DNA of 15,498 nucleotides from Desulfuromonadaceae bacterium UBA5613 (GCA_002424625.1 DIKR01000101.1:14865-30362); one strand, 5' to 3'. Positions 6,814-13,430 are shown, counted from the first letter of the stretch. Numbers and translations: made by a program. Notes: generated by a model not told the origin, from the letters alone.

Positions 6814-6887
6814 AAAAAAACAGCGCCCTGGCCGGAGGGGGGGTGGCCAGAGCGCTGGAGCCCCTGGAGGGGGGGAAGGGGCTCATT
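6814..6887 (-). ncRNA. predicted small RNA: two hairpins with identical C7-UCC loops, second one the terminator
   Basis: Read on the minus strand from a predicted start near 6887. Hairpin A has stem GAGCCCC/GGGGCTC (6884-6878 with 6864-6858) and loop TTCCCCCCCTCCA. Hairpin B directly abuts it: a 13-bp stem (6857-6845 with 6833-6821), loop ACCCCCCCTCC, then seven T (6820-6814). The one non-Watson-Crick pair in stem B is a G-U wobble in minus-strand RNA but C-A on the plus strand, so the minus strand is the transcribed one. Both loops share the decamer CCCCCCCTCC, which can pair with G-rich Shine-Dalgarno sites (GGAGG). The plan resembles the two-hairpin CCUCC-loop sRNAs described in alphaproteobacteria; homology is not claimed. 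It may also be made from the MATE gene's 3' UTR, since no terminator precedes it. Confidence 0.58.
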
Positions 6888-6893
6888 GATTAC

Positions 6894-6922
6894 TTTATAC
6901 ACCACAGCTGTGGCCGATGCAA
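6894..6922 (-). promoter_or_regulatory. predicted promoter of the small RNA, with palindromic operator in the spacer
   Basis: On the minus strand TTGCAT (6922-6917), a 17-base spacer and TATAAA (6899-6894, five of six). The start would be near 6887, three bases before the first hairpin. The spacer contains the perfect 12-bp palindrome CCACAGCTGTGG (6902-6913), in a classic place for a repressor. The -35 matches only at TTG, so activation or weak activity is possible. Confidence 0.5.
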
Positions 6923-6954
6923 GGGGGAAAATCCACAGAAACAGAAAAGAGGGA

Positions 6955-8331
6955 TTACTGGCGGCGCTTCTCCACTCGCCGCAGGCGGCTGACAAGGAGG
7001 AGGGCGGCAACGCTCAGTCCGATGATCAGGCTGATCCAGAAGCCGCGGGCACCCATGGGCGCCCCCCAGAAATTGGTCAGGGCCAGGGTGTAGCCGAGAG
7101 GCAGAGAAATCACCCAATAAGCGACAATCACCAGCAGCAGGGGGACACGGGTGTCTTTATAACCGCGCAAGGAAGCGGCGGCGCCGACCTGCAGCGCATC
7201 CGGCAGCTGATAAAGCGCGTTGAGGGTCAACAGCCCGACGACAGTAACGATCAATTGCGGATCATGAGTATAGAGACCGGCGATCTTCTTGGCAAAGAGG
7301 AGCGTGCCGGCGGCAGTGATCAAGGCAATCAGAGAGGTCAGAGTCAGACCGGTCTGGCTGACCAGTCGCGCCCGATCGAAGCGGCGGCGGCCGACCGCGT
7401 GGCCGACGCGGATGGTCATGGCGCTGGAAAGACTCAAGGGGATCATGAAGATCAGGGAGGAATAGTTGAGGGTGATCTGATGCGCCGCCACTGCCACCGC
7501 TCCGAGCGGCGCCAGAAAGAGGGCAATCAGGGCAAAGATACTCGATTCGACCAGAAGGGTAGCACCGATCGGCAGACCGAGCCGAAGAACCTGGGTCGCC
7601 CCTTCCGTGCCGCGTCTTTGTTTCAGATCGAAGAAATGGGTGGGAGTATAAGCGCCGACGCGGCGGATGGTAAAGAACATGCAGCCGCACATGAACCACA
7701 GGGTGACGGTCGTCCCCCAGCCGCAGCCGACCCCGCCCAGGGCCGGGGACCCGAACTTGCCATAGATAAAGATATAATTGGCGAGAATATTGACCGGCAG
7801 ACTCGCCAGACCGATGAGCATGCTCGGACGGGCAAGACCGAGCCCTTCACTCAAGTTGCGCAACACAAAGAAGATCCCCAGCGCCGGCAGCCCCCAGGTC
7901 ATCGCCTTGAGATAATCGACGGCAATATCCGCAATCGACGTCTCTACCCCCATCACTGCAAAGAGCCCCTGCGCCTGACGCAGCAGCAAAAAGGAAAGGA
8001 TGACTAGCGGCAGCGCCACCCACAGCGCCCGGCGTGCCAGGGGACCGCACTCGGCGGTGCGCCCGGCGCCGTAGAGTTGCGCCACCAGCGGCGTGACCGC
8101 GAGGAGGACACCATACAAAAAGAGCAGGAGAGGGATCCACAGACTGCCGCCGACCGCCACCCCGGCCAGATCGACGGCACTGACCCGGCCGGCCATGACC
8201 GTATCGACAAAAGCGAGGGACTGCTGGGCAAAGAGCGCGGTAAAGATCGGCGCCGCCAGGGTCAGCAGGGCGCGGCCTTCGGCCTGGCGCAGACGGAGGA
8301 GTTTTTGATTCAAGAAGGAGAAAACGCTCAC
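6955..8331 (-). CDS. MATE family multidrug/sodium antiporter (NorM-like)
   Basis: A 458-residue inner-membrane protein with about 12 hydrophobic helices in two halves. Typical MATE features are TLAAPIFTALFAQQSLAFVD near 24-43, a helix 2 region VAVGGSLWIP, and a second half opening RLGLPIGATLLVESSIFALI with VAVAAHQITLNYSSLIFMIP. MATE transporters export cationic compounds using Na+ or H+ gradients; the substrate cannot be read from the sequence. The start is a GTG at 8331 that overlaps the pdxA stop as GTGA, so translation is probably coupled to pdxA; an ATG alternative is not near. The short C-terminal tail is basic (RLRRVEKRRQ). The small RNA promoter lies 33 bases past the stop. Confidence 0.93.
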   Translation of the reverse strand: MSVFSFLNQKLLRLRQAEGRALLTLAAPIFTALFAQQSLAFVDTVMAGRVSAVDLAGVAVGGSLWIPLLLFLYGVLLAVTPLVAQLYGAGRTAECGPLARRALWVALPLVILSFLLLRQAQGLFAVMGVETSIADIAVDYLKAMTWGLPALGIFFVLRNLSEGLGLARPSMLIGLASLPVNILANYIFIYGKFGSPALGGVGCGWGTTVTLWFMCGCMFFTIRRVGAYTPTHFFDLKQRRGTEGATQVLRLGLPIGATLLVESSIFALIALFLAPLGAVAVAAHQITLNYSSLIFMIPLSLSSAMTIRVGHAVGRRRFDRARLVSQTGLTLTSLIALITAAGTLLFAKKIAGLYTHDPQLIVTVVGLLTLNALYQLPDALQVGAAASLRGYKDTRVPLLLVIVAYWVISLPLGYTLALTNFWGAPMGARGFWISLIIGLSVAALLLVSRLRRVEKRRQ

Positions 8332-9326
8332 CCGTGCCGTTTCCCCGCCATCTCTGCCGCCAGACGGAGCGCCGCCACCAGGCTGCTGGCACTGGCGCAG
8401 CCGCTGCCGGCAAGATCGTAGGCCGTGCCGTGATCGACGCTGGTGCGGACGATCGGCAGCCCGAGAGTGACATTGACGCCGTCATCGAAATGGAGGAGCT
8501 TCAAAGGGATCAATCCCTGATCATGATACATACAGATCACCACGTCGTAGTGACCCTGCACGGCAAAGTGAAAAAGGGTATCGGCACTATGCGGCCCGCT
8601 TGCGTTGATCCCTTCCGCCTGGGCGGCGGCAATCGCCGGCGCAATCAGCGTGCGCTCTTCGTCGCCGAACTGCCCCCCTTCCCCGGCATGGGGATTCAGG
8701 GCAAGGACCGCCACACGGGGGGAGTTCAGGCCGAAGTGGCGGCGCAGCGCAGCAGCGGTGACGCGGATGGTGGCCAAAATCTCCGCGATTGAGAGGAGCC
8801 CCGGCACAGCGGCAAGAGCATGATGCGTCGTCACCAGTGCCACCTTGAGACGGTCGCCGGCGAGCATCATCACCTCTTTGCTGACCTGGCAGCGCGCCGC
8901 AAGGAGTTCGGTATGGCCGGGAAAAGTCGAGCCGGCCGCCCGGATCGCCGCTTTGCTGATCGGCGCAGTCACCATCCCGGCGGCATGGTCGGCAAGACAA
9001 GCCGCGCAGGCCCATTCGATGTAAGCCAGCATCGCCGCACCGCAAGCCCGATCCGGGGCGCCATAGGCCAGCCCCGCCACATCCAGAGTCGACAGATTCT
9101 GCACCCGCAGAGTACGCGGCCCGAGACGGAGAAGGACTTCATCCGCCGCTCCCCCCGCCGCGATCGTCCCGTCAATACCGAAGATCCGCGCCGCCCGCAG
9201 CAGCACCCCGACATCCCCGGCAACCAGGAGCGGATAAGCATCGAACTCCCCGGCCAGACAGGCCTTGACAATGATCTCCGGGCCGATGCCGGTCGGATCA
9301 CCCATGGTGATAATCAGTGGTTTCAT
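8328..9326 (-). CDS. pdxA: 4-hydroxythreonine-4-phosphate dehydrogenase
   Basis: A 332-residue enzyme of the DXP-dependent vitamin B6 pathway that oxidises 4-phosphohydroxythreonine with NAD. Motifs: MGDPTGIGPE (8-17), TAPISKAAI (120-128), FPGHTELLA (135-143), NPHAGEGGQFGDEE (211-224), MYHDQGLIPLK (266-276) and RTSVDHGTAYDLAG (294-307). The metal-binding histidines expected in the family are H138, H168 or H169, and H268. The ATG at 9326 has AGGAGG 9 bases upstream, and the start fits family length. It is the middle gene of a tightly packed run: a small ORF ends on it as ATGA, and its own stop overlaps the MATE GTG. Confidence 0.96.
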   Translation of the reverse strand: MKPLIITMGDPTGIGPEIIVKACLAGEFDAYPLLVAGDVGVLLRAARIFGIDGTIAAGGAADEVLLRLGPRTLRVQNLSTLDVAGLAYGAPDRACGAAMLAYIEWACAACLADHAAGMVTAPISKAAIRAAGSTFPGHTELLAARCQVSKEVMMLAGDRLKVALVTTHHALAAVPGLLSIAEILATIRVTAAALRRHFGLNSPRVAVLALNPHAGEGGQFGDEERTLIAPAIAAAQAEGINASGPHSADTLFHFAVQGHYDVVICMYHDQGLIPLKLLHFDDGVNVTLGLPIVRTSVDHGTAYDLAGSGCASASSLVAALRLAAEMAGKRHG

Positions 9327-9436
9327 CTGCCTCGCCTCCTGACCCCAGCGCAAGAAGGCCCCGCACTCCCGGCACCGGCGAGGTTGCGGTAGCGTTCTTC
9401 GCGGGAGACGGGAGGGGTCGTAGAGAGTATTTTCAT
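9323..9436 (-). CDS. small ORF (37 aa) coupled to pdxA; unknown
   Basis: An ATG at 9436 with AAAAGGA about 9 bases upstream opens a 37-codon frame, MKILSTTPPVSREERYRNLA at its start, rich in Gly/Ala in the middle and ending VRRRGR. Its TGA overlaps the pdxA ATG as ATGA, the same arrangement used between pdxA and the MATE gene. I do not recognise it. It could be a leader peptide or coupling ORF controlling pdxA, a small basic protein, or the remnant 5' end of a lost gene. The good ribosome site and the stop-start overlap are the only support. Confidence 0.4.
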   Translation of the reverse strand: MKILSTTPPVSREERYRNLAGAGSAGPSCAGVRRRGR

Positions 9437-9456
9437 GCCTAAGTCCTTTTGAACTC

Positions 9457-9516
9457 CGTGACGTATGACTCGTGACACGGGAGCTGTAAGCCGTGATTCA
9501 CGCGTCACGCGTCACA
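9457..9516. repeat. GTGACGC-type heptamer repeat forming an imperfect inverted repeat
   Basis: On the minus strand GTGACGC is repeated in tandem (GTGACGCGTGACGCGTGA, about 9514-9497), then a 10-base centre (9481-9490), then degenerate copies in the opposite sense (GTGTCACGAGTCAT.CGTCACG). The two arms of about 24 bases pair with small bulges. It lies in the leader between the candidate pdxA promoter and the small ORF. It looks like a dispersed intergenic repeat; copy number elsewhere cannot be seen. Confidence 0.6.
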
Positions 9517-9537
9517 GCCCTTCACCGAAATTCTCAC

Positions 9538-9567
9538 ACGTTAGGGGTTCCGGGCGGGAAGTGTCAA
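9538..9567 (-). promoter_or_regulatory. candidate promoter for the small ORF-pdxA-MATE operon
   Basis: A perfect TTGACA (9567-9562) on the minus strand followed after 18 bases by TAACGT (9543-9538, three of six). The weak -10 makes it tentative. Short inverted elements TTCCGGGCGGGAA (9548-9560) and TTCCCGGAA (9575-9583) flank the -35 and could be operator sites. The leader would be about 95 bases and includes the heptamer repeat. Confidence 0.4.
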
Positions 9568-9632
9568 TCGAAAATTCCCGGAAAGGCTGCGGCGGCTGTT
9601 CCGGTTTTGTTTTGAGGAAAACGTATTAACTG

Positions 9633-9661
9633 TTTTCAACTCCGCGCAGGCAAGGCATAAT
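9633..9661 (+). promoter_or_regulatory. candidate promoter for the presenilin-like gene, implying a leaderless mRNA
   Basis: TTTTCA (9633-9638), a 17-base spacer and CATAAT (9656-9661, five of six). The expected start falls at or next to the ATG at 9668, and no good Shine-Dalgarno sequence is present there, so the mRNA may be leaderless. The region upstream (9568-9632) shows no better promoter. Confidence 0.4.
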
Positions 9662-9667
9662 CGCGCC

Positions 9668-10519
9668 ATGATGCCACTGCCCTTCACCTCTTTCAGCCGA
9701 GAAAACCGCCGCTTGCTCCTGCTGCTGATCGCCAGCCACCTGCTGTGGAGCGGCGGCATCTTCGCTCTCAGCTGGAGCGGCCGGCTGTTCACCAGCACCA
9801 GCCCCTGGCTGGTGGTTGCCTTTATCGCCCTGCAACTCTACGCCGCCGCCCAGCTCCTGCTCCTGGCCCTTCTCCACCCCGAAGAGCGAAGCCGCGGCTT
9901 TTATTTTTTCTGGGGGGTGATTCTGGGGCTGAGCATCTGGCTGCTCAACCAGCTGCCGGCCAGCGGTCTTTGGCATGAACTGTTGACCGCGATCCGCTCG
10001 GGGCTGCTGCTGCTGGTCGCCACCGTGACCGGGGCGGCGCTGGCCCGCTATATCCACCGCCTCTGGGAACTGGTCCCGATCTGCGTGGTGATGACCCTGG
10101 CTGATTTTGCCAGCTGGCGCTACGGCCCGACCGCGGCCTTCACCGCCCAGATCGAAGCTCATCGCCAAACCCCGACCAGCCCGCCCCCCCTGGTCGACAT
10201 GATTCTGATTAAACTCGCTGCCCCGGGCACGGCCGGACTGGTCCCCCTCTTTGGCATCTCCGACTGGATTATGGTCGTCTTCTTCGCCATCGTTGCCCGG
10301 CGTTTCGGGATCAACGACAACCTGATCGGCGCCGCCGGGGAGTCGCTGGTGCAACAGGGGAAGTTGGGCCGCTACCTGCCGGTTTCGGTCGTCGCCCTTG
10401 GCCTTGCGACGATTCTCGCCCAGGCGACCGGACGCTTTATCCCGGCACTGCCGCTGATTGCCCTGATCATGCTCTTCTGGTACGCTTGCCGTTATCTGCG
10501 ACAGCGACGTCGGGCCTGA
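9668..10519 (+). CDS. multi-spanning membrane protein with presenilin/SPP-like aspartyl protease layout
   Basis: A 283-residue protein with about eight hydrophobic helices (about 14-36, 46-69, 77-96, 105-129, 133-150, 187-210, 239-255, 259-277) and a basic tail. Helix 5 contains VVMTLADFASW with D146; helix 6 contains LFGISDWIMVVFF with D199; helix 8 begins IPALPLIAL with the PAL motif at 259-261. Presenilins and signal peptide peptidases have their two catalytic Asp in consecutive helices (YD and GxGD) and PAL two helices after the second. That order is matched here, although YD is AD and GxGD is GISD. The inference is an intramembrane aspartyl protease relative, possibly altered in activity. 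The start ATG has weak ribosome-site support; the next codon is also ATG. A VF530-family gene follows 45 bases on. Confidence 0.8.
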   Translation: MMPLPFTSFSRENRRLLLLLIASHLLWSGGIFALSWSGRLFTSTSPWLVVAFIALQLYAAAQLLLLALLHPEERSRGFYFFWGVILGLSIWLLNQLPASGLWHELLTAIRSGLLLLVATVTGAALARYIHRLWELVPICVVMTLADFASWRYGPTAAFTAQIEAHRQTPTSPPPLVDMILIKLAAPGTAGLVPLFGISDWIMVVFFAIVARRFGINDNLIGAAGESLVQQGKLGRYLPVSVVALGLATILAQATGRFIPALPLIALIMLFWYACRYLRQRRRA

Positions 10520-10564
10520 ACGCAGCAGCTCTCTGTCCCTCCAACCCCAAGGACGAATCCTGCC

Positions 10565-10810
10565 ATGACTGAACAATTCGGCAAAGACCCCCTGCACGGC
10601 GTAACCCTGGAGCAGATCATCAACAGTCTGGTGGCGTGTTATGGCTGGGACGGTTTGGGACATTGCATTGAAATCGACTGTTTCAACAATCATCCGACGC
10701 TGAAATCGAGCCTTAAATTCCTGCGCAAGACCCCCTGGGCGCGCAAAAAAGTGGAGAATCTCTACCTTGACATGGCGCTGCACGAACGGGAGAAGAGAGA
10801 TAAATGGTGA
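10565..10810 (+). CDS. VF530 family (DUF2132) small protein
   Basis: An 81-residue protein with the family signature DPLHGVTLEQIINSLVACYG (8-27), the middle IEIDCFNNHPTLKSSLKFLR (35-54) and KTPWARKKVENLYL (55-68). VF530 members are small helical proteins proposed from structure to bind DNA; no biochemical role is firmly known. The C-terminus is charged (HEREKRDKW). The ATG at 10565 is preceded by AAGGA at about 12 bases. It sits between the presenilin-like gene and thiM, probably in the same plus-strand unit. A weak promoter-like CTGACA near 10846 might separate thiM. Confidence 0.88.
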   Translation: MTEQFGKDPLHGVTLEQIINSLVACYGWDGLGHCIEIDCFNNHPTLKSSLKFLRKTPWARKKVENLYLDMALHEREKRDKW

Positions 10811-10891
10811 GCCTGGGAATGCTCTTAACAGGAAGCCTGACGGGCTGACAGGGTGCAGCACTTTTTAAACGCAATGGGGAAGAGGTAATTG

Positions 10892-11680
10892 ATGGACGCG
10901 AAGAGTCTCTGGAACGATTTACAAAAGCTGCGGGCAACAGCGCCGCTGGTCCATAATATCACCAACTTTGTGGTGATGAACAATACCGCCAACGCCCTCC
11001 TCGCCATCGGCGCTTCGCCGGTGATGGCGCACGCACCGGAAGAGGTCGAAGAGATGGTGGGGATTGCCGCCGCGCTGGTGATCAATATCGGCACCCTCAA
11101 TCGCGACTGGATTGCGGCGATGGCGCTGGCCATGGCGGCAGCGAAAGCCAAAGGGATTCCGATCGTTTTCGATCCGGTCGGCGCCGGCGCCACCAACTAC
11201 CGGACCCAGACCTGCCGGGAGCTGCTGCAACGGACAGCCCCGACCGTCATCCGCGGCAATGCCTCAGAGATCATGGCGCTCATCGATGCCTCGATCCAGA
11301 CCAGGGGGGTCGACAGTTCGGCAACAGGAAGCGCCGCCGAAGCCGCGGCAACATCGCTTGCCCGCGAGTATCGCTGCGTGGTGGTAGTTAGCGGGGCAAC
11401 GGATCTGATCACCGATGGAACCCGGAAAAATTACGTTCGCAATGGTCATGCCCTGATGACGAAAGTCACTGGCCTCGGCTGTACGGCAACGGCGCTGGTC
11501 GGTGCGTTTGCCGCCATCAATCCGAAAGCGCTCAGCGCCGCCAGCCACGCCATGGCGACCATGGGGATCTGCGGCGAACTCGCCGCAGCGCAAGCCGCAG
11601 GACCGGCATCGCTGCAGATGCATCTGATCGACCACCTTTACAGCCTTGATCAAGAGGCTATCTCCCGGCTTCTCCGGTAG
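10892..11680 (+). CDS. thiM: hydroxyethylthiazole kinase
   Basis: A 262-residue ribokinase-fold enzyme that phosphorylates 4-methyl-5-(2-hydroxyethyl)thiazole in thiamine salvage. Motifs: PLVHNITNFVVMN (18-30), VINIGTLNRDW (63-73), FDPVGAGATNYR (93-104), RGNASEI (121-127) and the catalytic TGLGCTATAL (193-202) with the conserved Cys at 197. The ATG at 10892 is preceded by AGAGG at 7 bases; the in-frame TTG one codon upstream is not needed. thiE follows after 12 bases. The 81-base gap upstream does not contain a TPP riboswitch that I can recognise. Confidence 0.96.
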   Translation: MDAKSLWNDLQKLRATAPLVHNITNFVVMNNTANALLAIGASPVMAHAPEEVEEMVGIAAALVINIGTLNRDWIAAMALAMAAAKAKGIPIVFDPVGAGATNYRTQTCRELLQRTAPTVIRGNASEIMALIDASIQTRGVDSSATGSAAEAAATSLAREYRCVVVVSGATDLITDGTRKNYVRNGHALMTKVTGLGCTATALVGAFAAINPKALSAASHAMATMGICGELAAAQAAGPASLQMHLIDHLYSLDQEAISRLLR

Positions 11681-11692
11681 GCGGATCATGTC

Positions 11693-12364
11693 ATGAAAGC
11701 TTTCAATCTCGATCTGCACCTGGTCACCGACCGGGGACTGTCCCGCGGCCGCCACCTGCTGGAGATCGTCCGCGCCGCGGTCGCTGGCGGGGTCAGTGTT
11801 GTCCAGCTGCGCGAAAAAGAGGCTTCGACGCGGGACTTCGTCGAGCTTGGCCGGGTTCTGGCCGCTGAGTTAAAACGCTCCTCCGTGCCGCTCCTCATCA
11901 ACGATCGGGTCGATATCGCCCTGGCCATCGGCGCGGATGGCGTCCATCTCGGCCAGAGCGATCTGCCTTACGCCACTGCCCGCGAACTGCTCGGGCCCGC
12001 CGCAATTATCGGTCTTTCCGTCGAGTCGCTGGCCGATGCCCGGGCGGCAGAGCAGTTGGATGTCGCTTACCTCGGTCTCAGCCCGGTCTTTGCCACCACC
12101 ACCAAAAATGACATCAAAGCGCCCCTCGGTTTGTCGGGGATCCGGGCCATCCGGGAGATTTCGCGTCACAAGCTGGTGGCCATCGGCGGCATTGACGCCG
12201 GGAACAGCGGAGAAATCCTGCTCGCCGGGGCAGATGGCGTGGCCGTGGTCTCGGCCATCTGCAGTGCGCTTGATCCAACCCGGGCGACCCGCGAACTTTG
12301 CCGGCAGCTCAGCGTCGCCCGTCAAAGGGACGTAAAGCAGCCCGCTCCTTTTCCAACAAGATGA
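11693..12364 (+). CDS. thiE: thiamine-phosphate synthase
   Basis: A 223-residue TIM-barrel enzyme that joins HMP-PP and thiazole phosphate (the ThiM product) to make thiamine phosphate. Visible motifs: LHLVTDRG (8-15), GVSVVQLREKEASTRDF (33-49) for diphosphate binding, LLINDRVDIALAIGADGVHL (67-86), GQSDLP, LGLSPVFATTTKND, and VAIGGIDAGNSGEILLAGAD near 162-181. The ATG at 11693 has AGGCGG upstream at a slightly long spacing. Its TGA overlaps the rhomboid ATG as ATGA, so the rhomboid gene is likely coupled to it. The C-terminus is about 10-15 residues longer than common ThiE. Confidence 0.96.
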   Translation: MKAFNLDLHLVTDRGLSRGRHLLEIVRAAVAGGVSVVQLREKEASTRDFVELGRVLAAELKRSSVPLLINDRVDIALAIGADGVHLGQSDLPYATARELLGPAAIIGLSVESLADARAAEQLDVAYLGLSPVFATTTKNDIKAPLGLSGIRAIREISRHKLVAIGGIDAGNSGEILLAGADGVAVVSAICSALDPTRATRELCRQLSVARQRDVKQPAPFPTR

Positions 12365-13341
12365 ATGCCGTGTCCGAAAAGAGTGCAACAACCGATTGTC
12401 CCGAAGAGCTGCTCCCGCCGGAGGAGTGGCGCGCCCTGCCGGCCGATTTGTCTCCCCTCACCGCCGCCTCCACCACCTTGCCGACAAAGCAGACCCGCCT
12501 CTGGGCCCTGACTTTGGAAGCACGGGATATCCCCTGTCGGGTTGAAGCGGTTGGCGATGGCTGGCAAATTCTGGTGCCGGCGGAAGCTTTCACTCAGGCG
12601 AGGGAAGAACTGCAGCTCTTCGAAGATAAAAATCGTAACTGGCCGCCGCCCCTGCCGCCGGTTGCTCCTGATGCGGACAATCTTTTGATCACCCTGTCGG
12701 TGCTGCTCCTCATTGCCATCTTTCACAACCTCACCCGCCTCGACCCCGGTCTCTTCAATTTATCGACCGAAGACTGGTTCAGCCGCGGCAATGCCGATGC
12801 CGGCGCGATCATGGCTGGACAGTGGTGGCGCACCGTCACTGCCCTCACCCTCCATGCTGACGGACTCCATCTCCTCGGCAATTTGACCATCGGCGGCGGC
12901 TTTATCGTCCTTTTGTGCCGCACCCTCGGCTCGGGACTCGGCTGGAGCCTGCTTTTGGCCAGCGGCACACTTGGCAACCTCCTCAATGCCTGGGTCCAGT
13001 CACCGCGCCACCACTCAGTCGGCGCTTCCACCACCGTCTTCGGCGCGGTCGGATTACTCGCCGCCATCAATCTCTTCTCCAACCGTCAGAAATTACGGCG
13101 CCGCTGGTACCTGCCCTTGGCCGCGGCCCTGGCGCTCCTCGCTCTCCTTGGCAGCGAAGGAGAAAACACCGATCTCGGAGCGCACCTGTTCGGCTTTGCG
13201 GCCGGCATCGGGCTGGGGCTGGCAACGAGCTTCCTGCGCAGCGACAAGGCGCGCCCCGGCGCCAAACTCAACGCCCTGCTGTCGCTGGCCTGCCTGGGGC
13301 TGGTCAGCGGCGCCTGGTGGGCAGCACTGCACTTTTCCTGA
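12361..13341 (+). CDS. rhomboid family intramembrane serine protease with N-terminal soluble domain
   Basis: A 326-residue protein. The first ~100 residues are soluble; about 46-88 (LWALTLEARDIPCRVEAVGD and on to AREELQLFE) resemble the DUF2007-type ferredoxin-like signal domain. A Pro-rich linker follows, then about seven helices. Rhomboid motifs: HLLGN (170-174) for the oxyanion His/Asn, VGASTTVFG with nucleophile S223 in the GxSx site, and GAHLFGFAAG with H275. It is expected to cleave transmembrane substrates in the inner membrane; the substrate is unknown. The start ATG overlaps the thiE stop by 4 bases. A strong terminator follows 26 bases after the stop, making it the last gene of the plus-strand unit. 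Confidence 0.92.
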   Translation: MNAVSEKSATTDCPEELLPPEEWRALPADLSPLTAASTTLPTKQTRLWALTLEARDIPCRVEAVGDGWQILVPAEAFTQAREELQLFEDKNRNWPPPLPPVAPDADNLLITLSVLLLIAIFHNLTRLDPGLFNLSTEDWFSRGNADAGAIMAGQWWRTVTALTLHADGLHLLGNLTIGGGFIVLLCRTLGSGLGWSLLLASGTLGNLLNAWVQSPRHHSVGASTTVFGAVGLLAAINLFSNRQKLRRRWYLPLAAALALLALLGSEGENTDLGAHLFGFAAGIGLGLATSFLRSDKARPGAKLNALLSLACLGLVSGAWWAALHFS

Positions 13342-13367
13342 TAGACGCATGACACATTTATCCAAAA

Positions 13368-13408
13368 GAAACCGCCCGGACAACTGCTGTCGCCGGGCGG
13401 TTTCTTTT
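13368..13408. terminator. bidirectional rho-independent terminator between rhomboid and pilB/gspE-like genes
   Basis: A perfect 12-bp stem, GAAACCGCCCGG (13368-13379) with CCGGGCGGTTTC (13393-13404), and a 13-base loop. The plus strand continues TTTTTC; the minus strand continues TTTTGG. It lies between convergent genes and can serve both. Confidence 0.9.
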
Positions 13409-13430
13409 TCGTTAGCAGTGGAGAAATAGT

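Noticed and set aside
6821..6884. CsrA-titrating RNA on the plus strand (GGA in hairpin loops)
   Set aside because: The loops do contain GGA when read on the plus strand, but the T-tract, the wobble pair and the promoter all point to transcription of the minus strand.
6642..6992. A 116-codon plus-strand frame in the yicC-MATE gap
   Set aside because: No ribosome site, atypical codons, and it runs through the terminator and small RNA hairpins and into the MATE gene's 3' end.
6802..8007. A 401-codon plus-strand frame opposite the MATE gene
   Set aside because: Highly charged, low-complexity translation complementary to membrane helices; no start site support.
9626..10861. A 411-codon minus-strand frame opposite the presenilin-like and VF530 genes
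   Set aside because: Composition is Gln/Gly/Glu-rich nonsense typical of antisense frames, while the plus strand encodes motif-bearing proteins.
10811..10891. TPP riboswitch upstream of thiM
   Set aside because: The gap has only 81 bases, and none of the conserved THI-box segments (CUGAGA, ACCUGAUC, the GGGAAG-type end in proper order) could be found.
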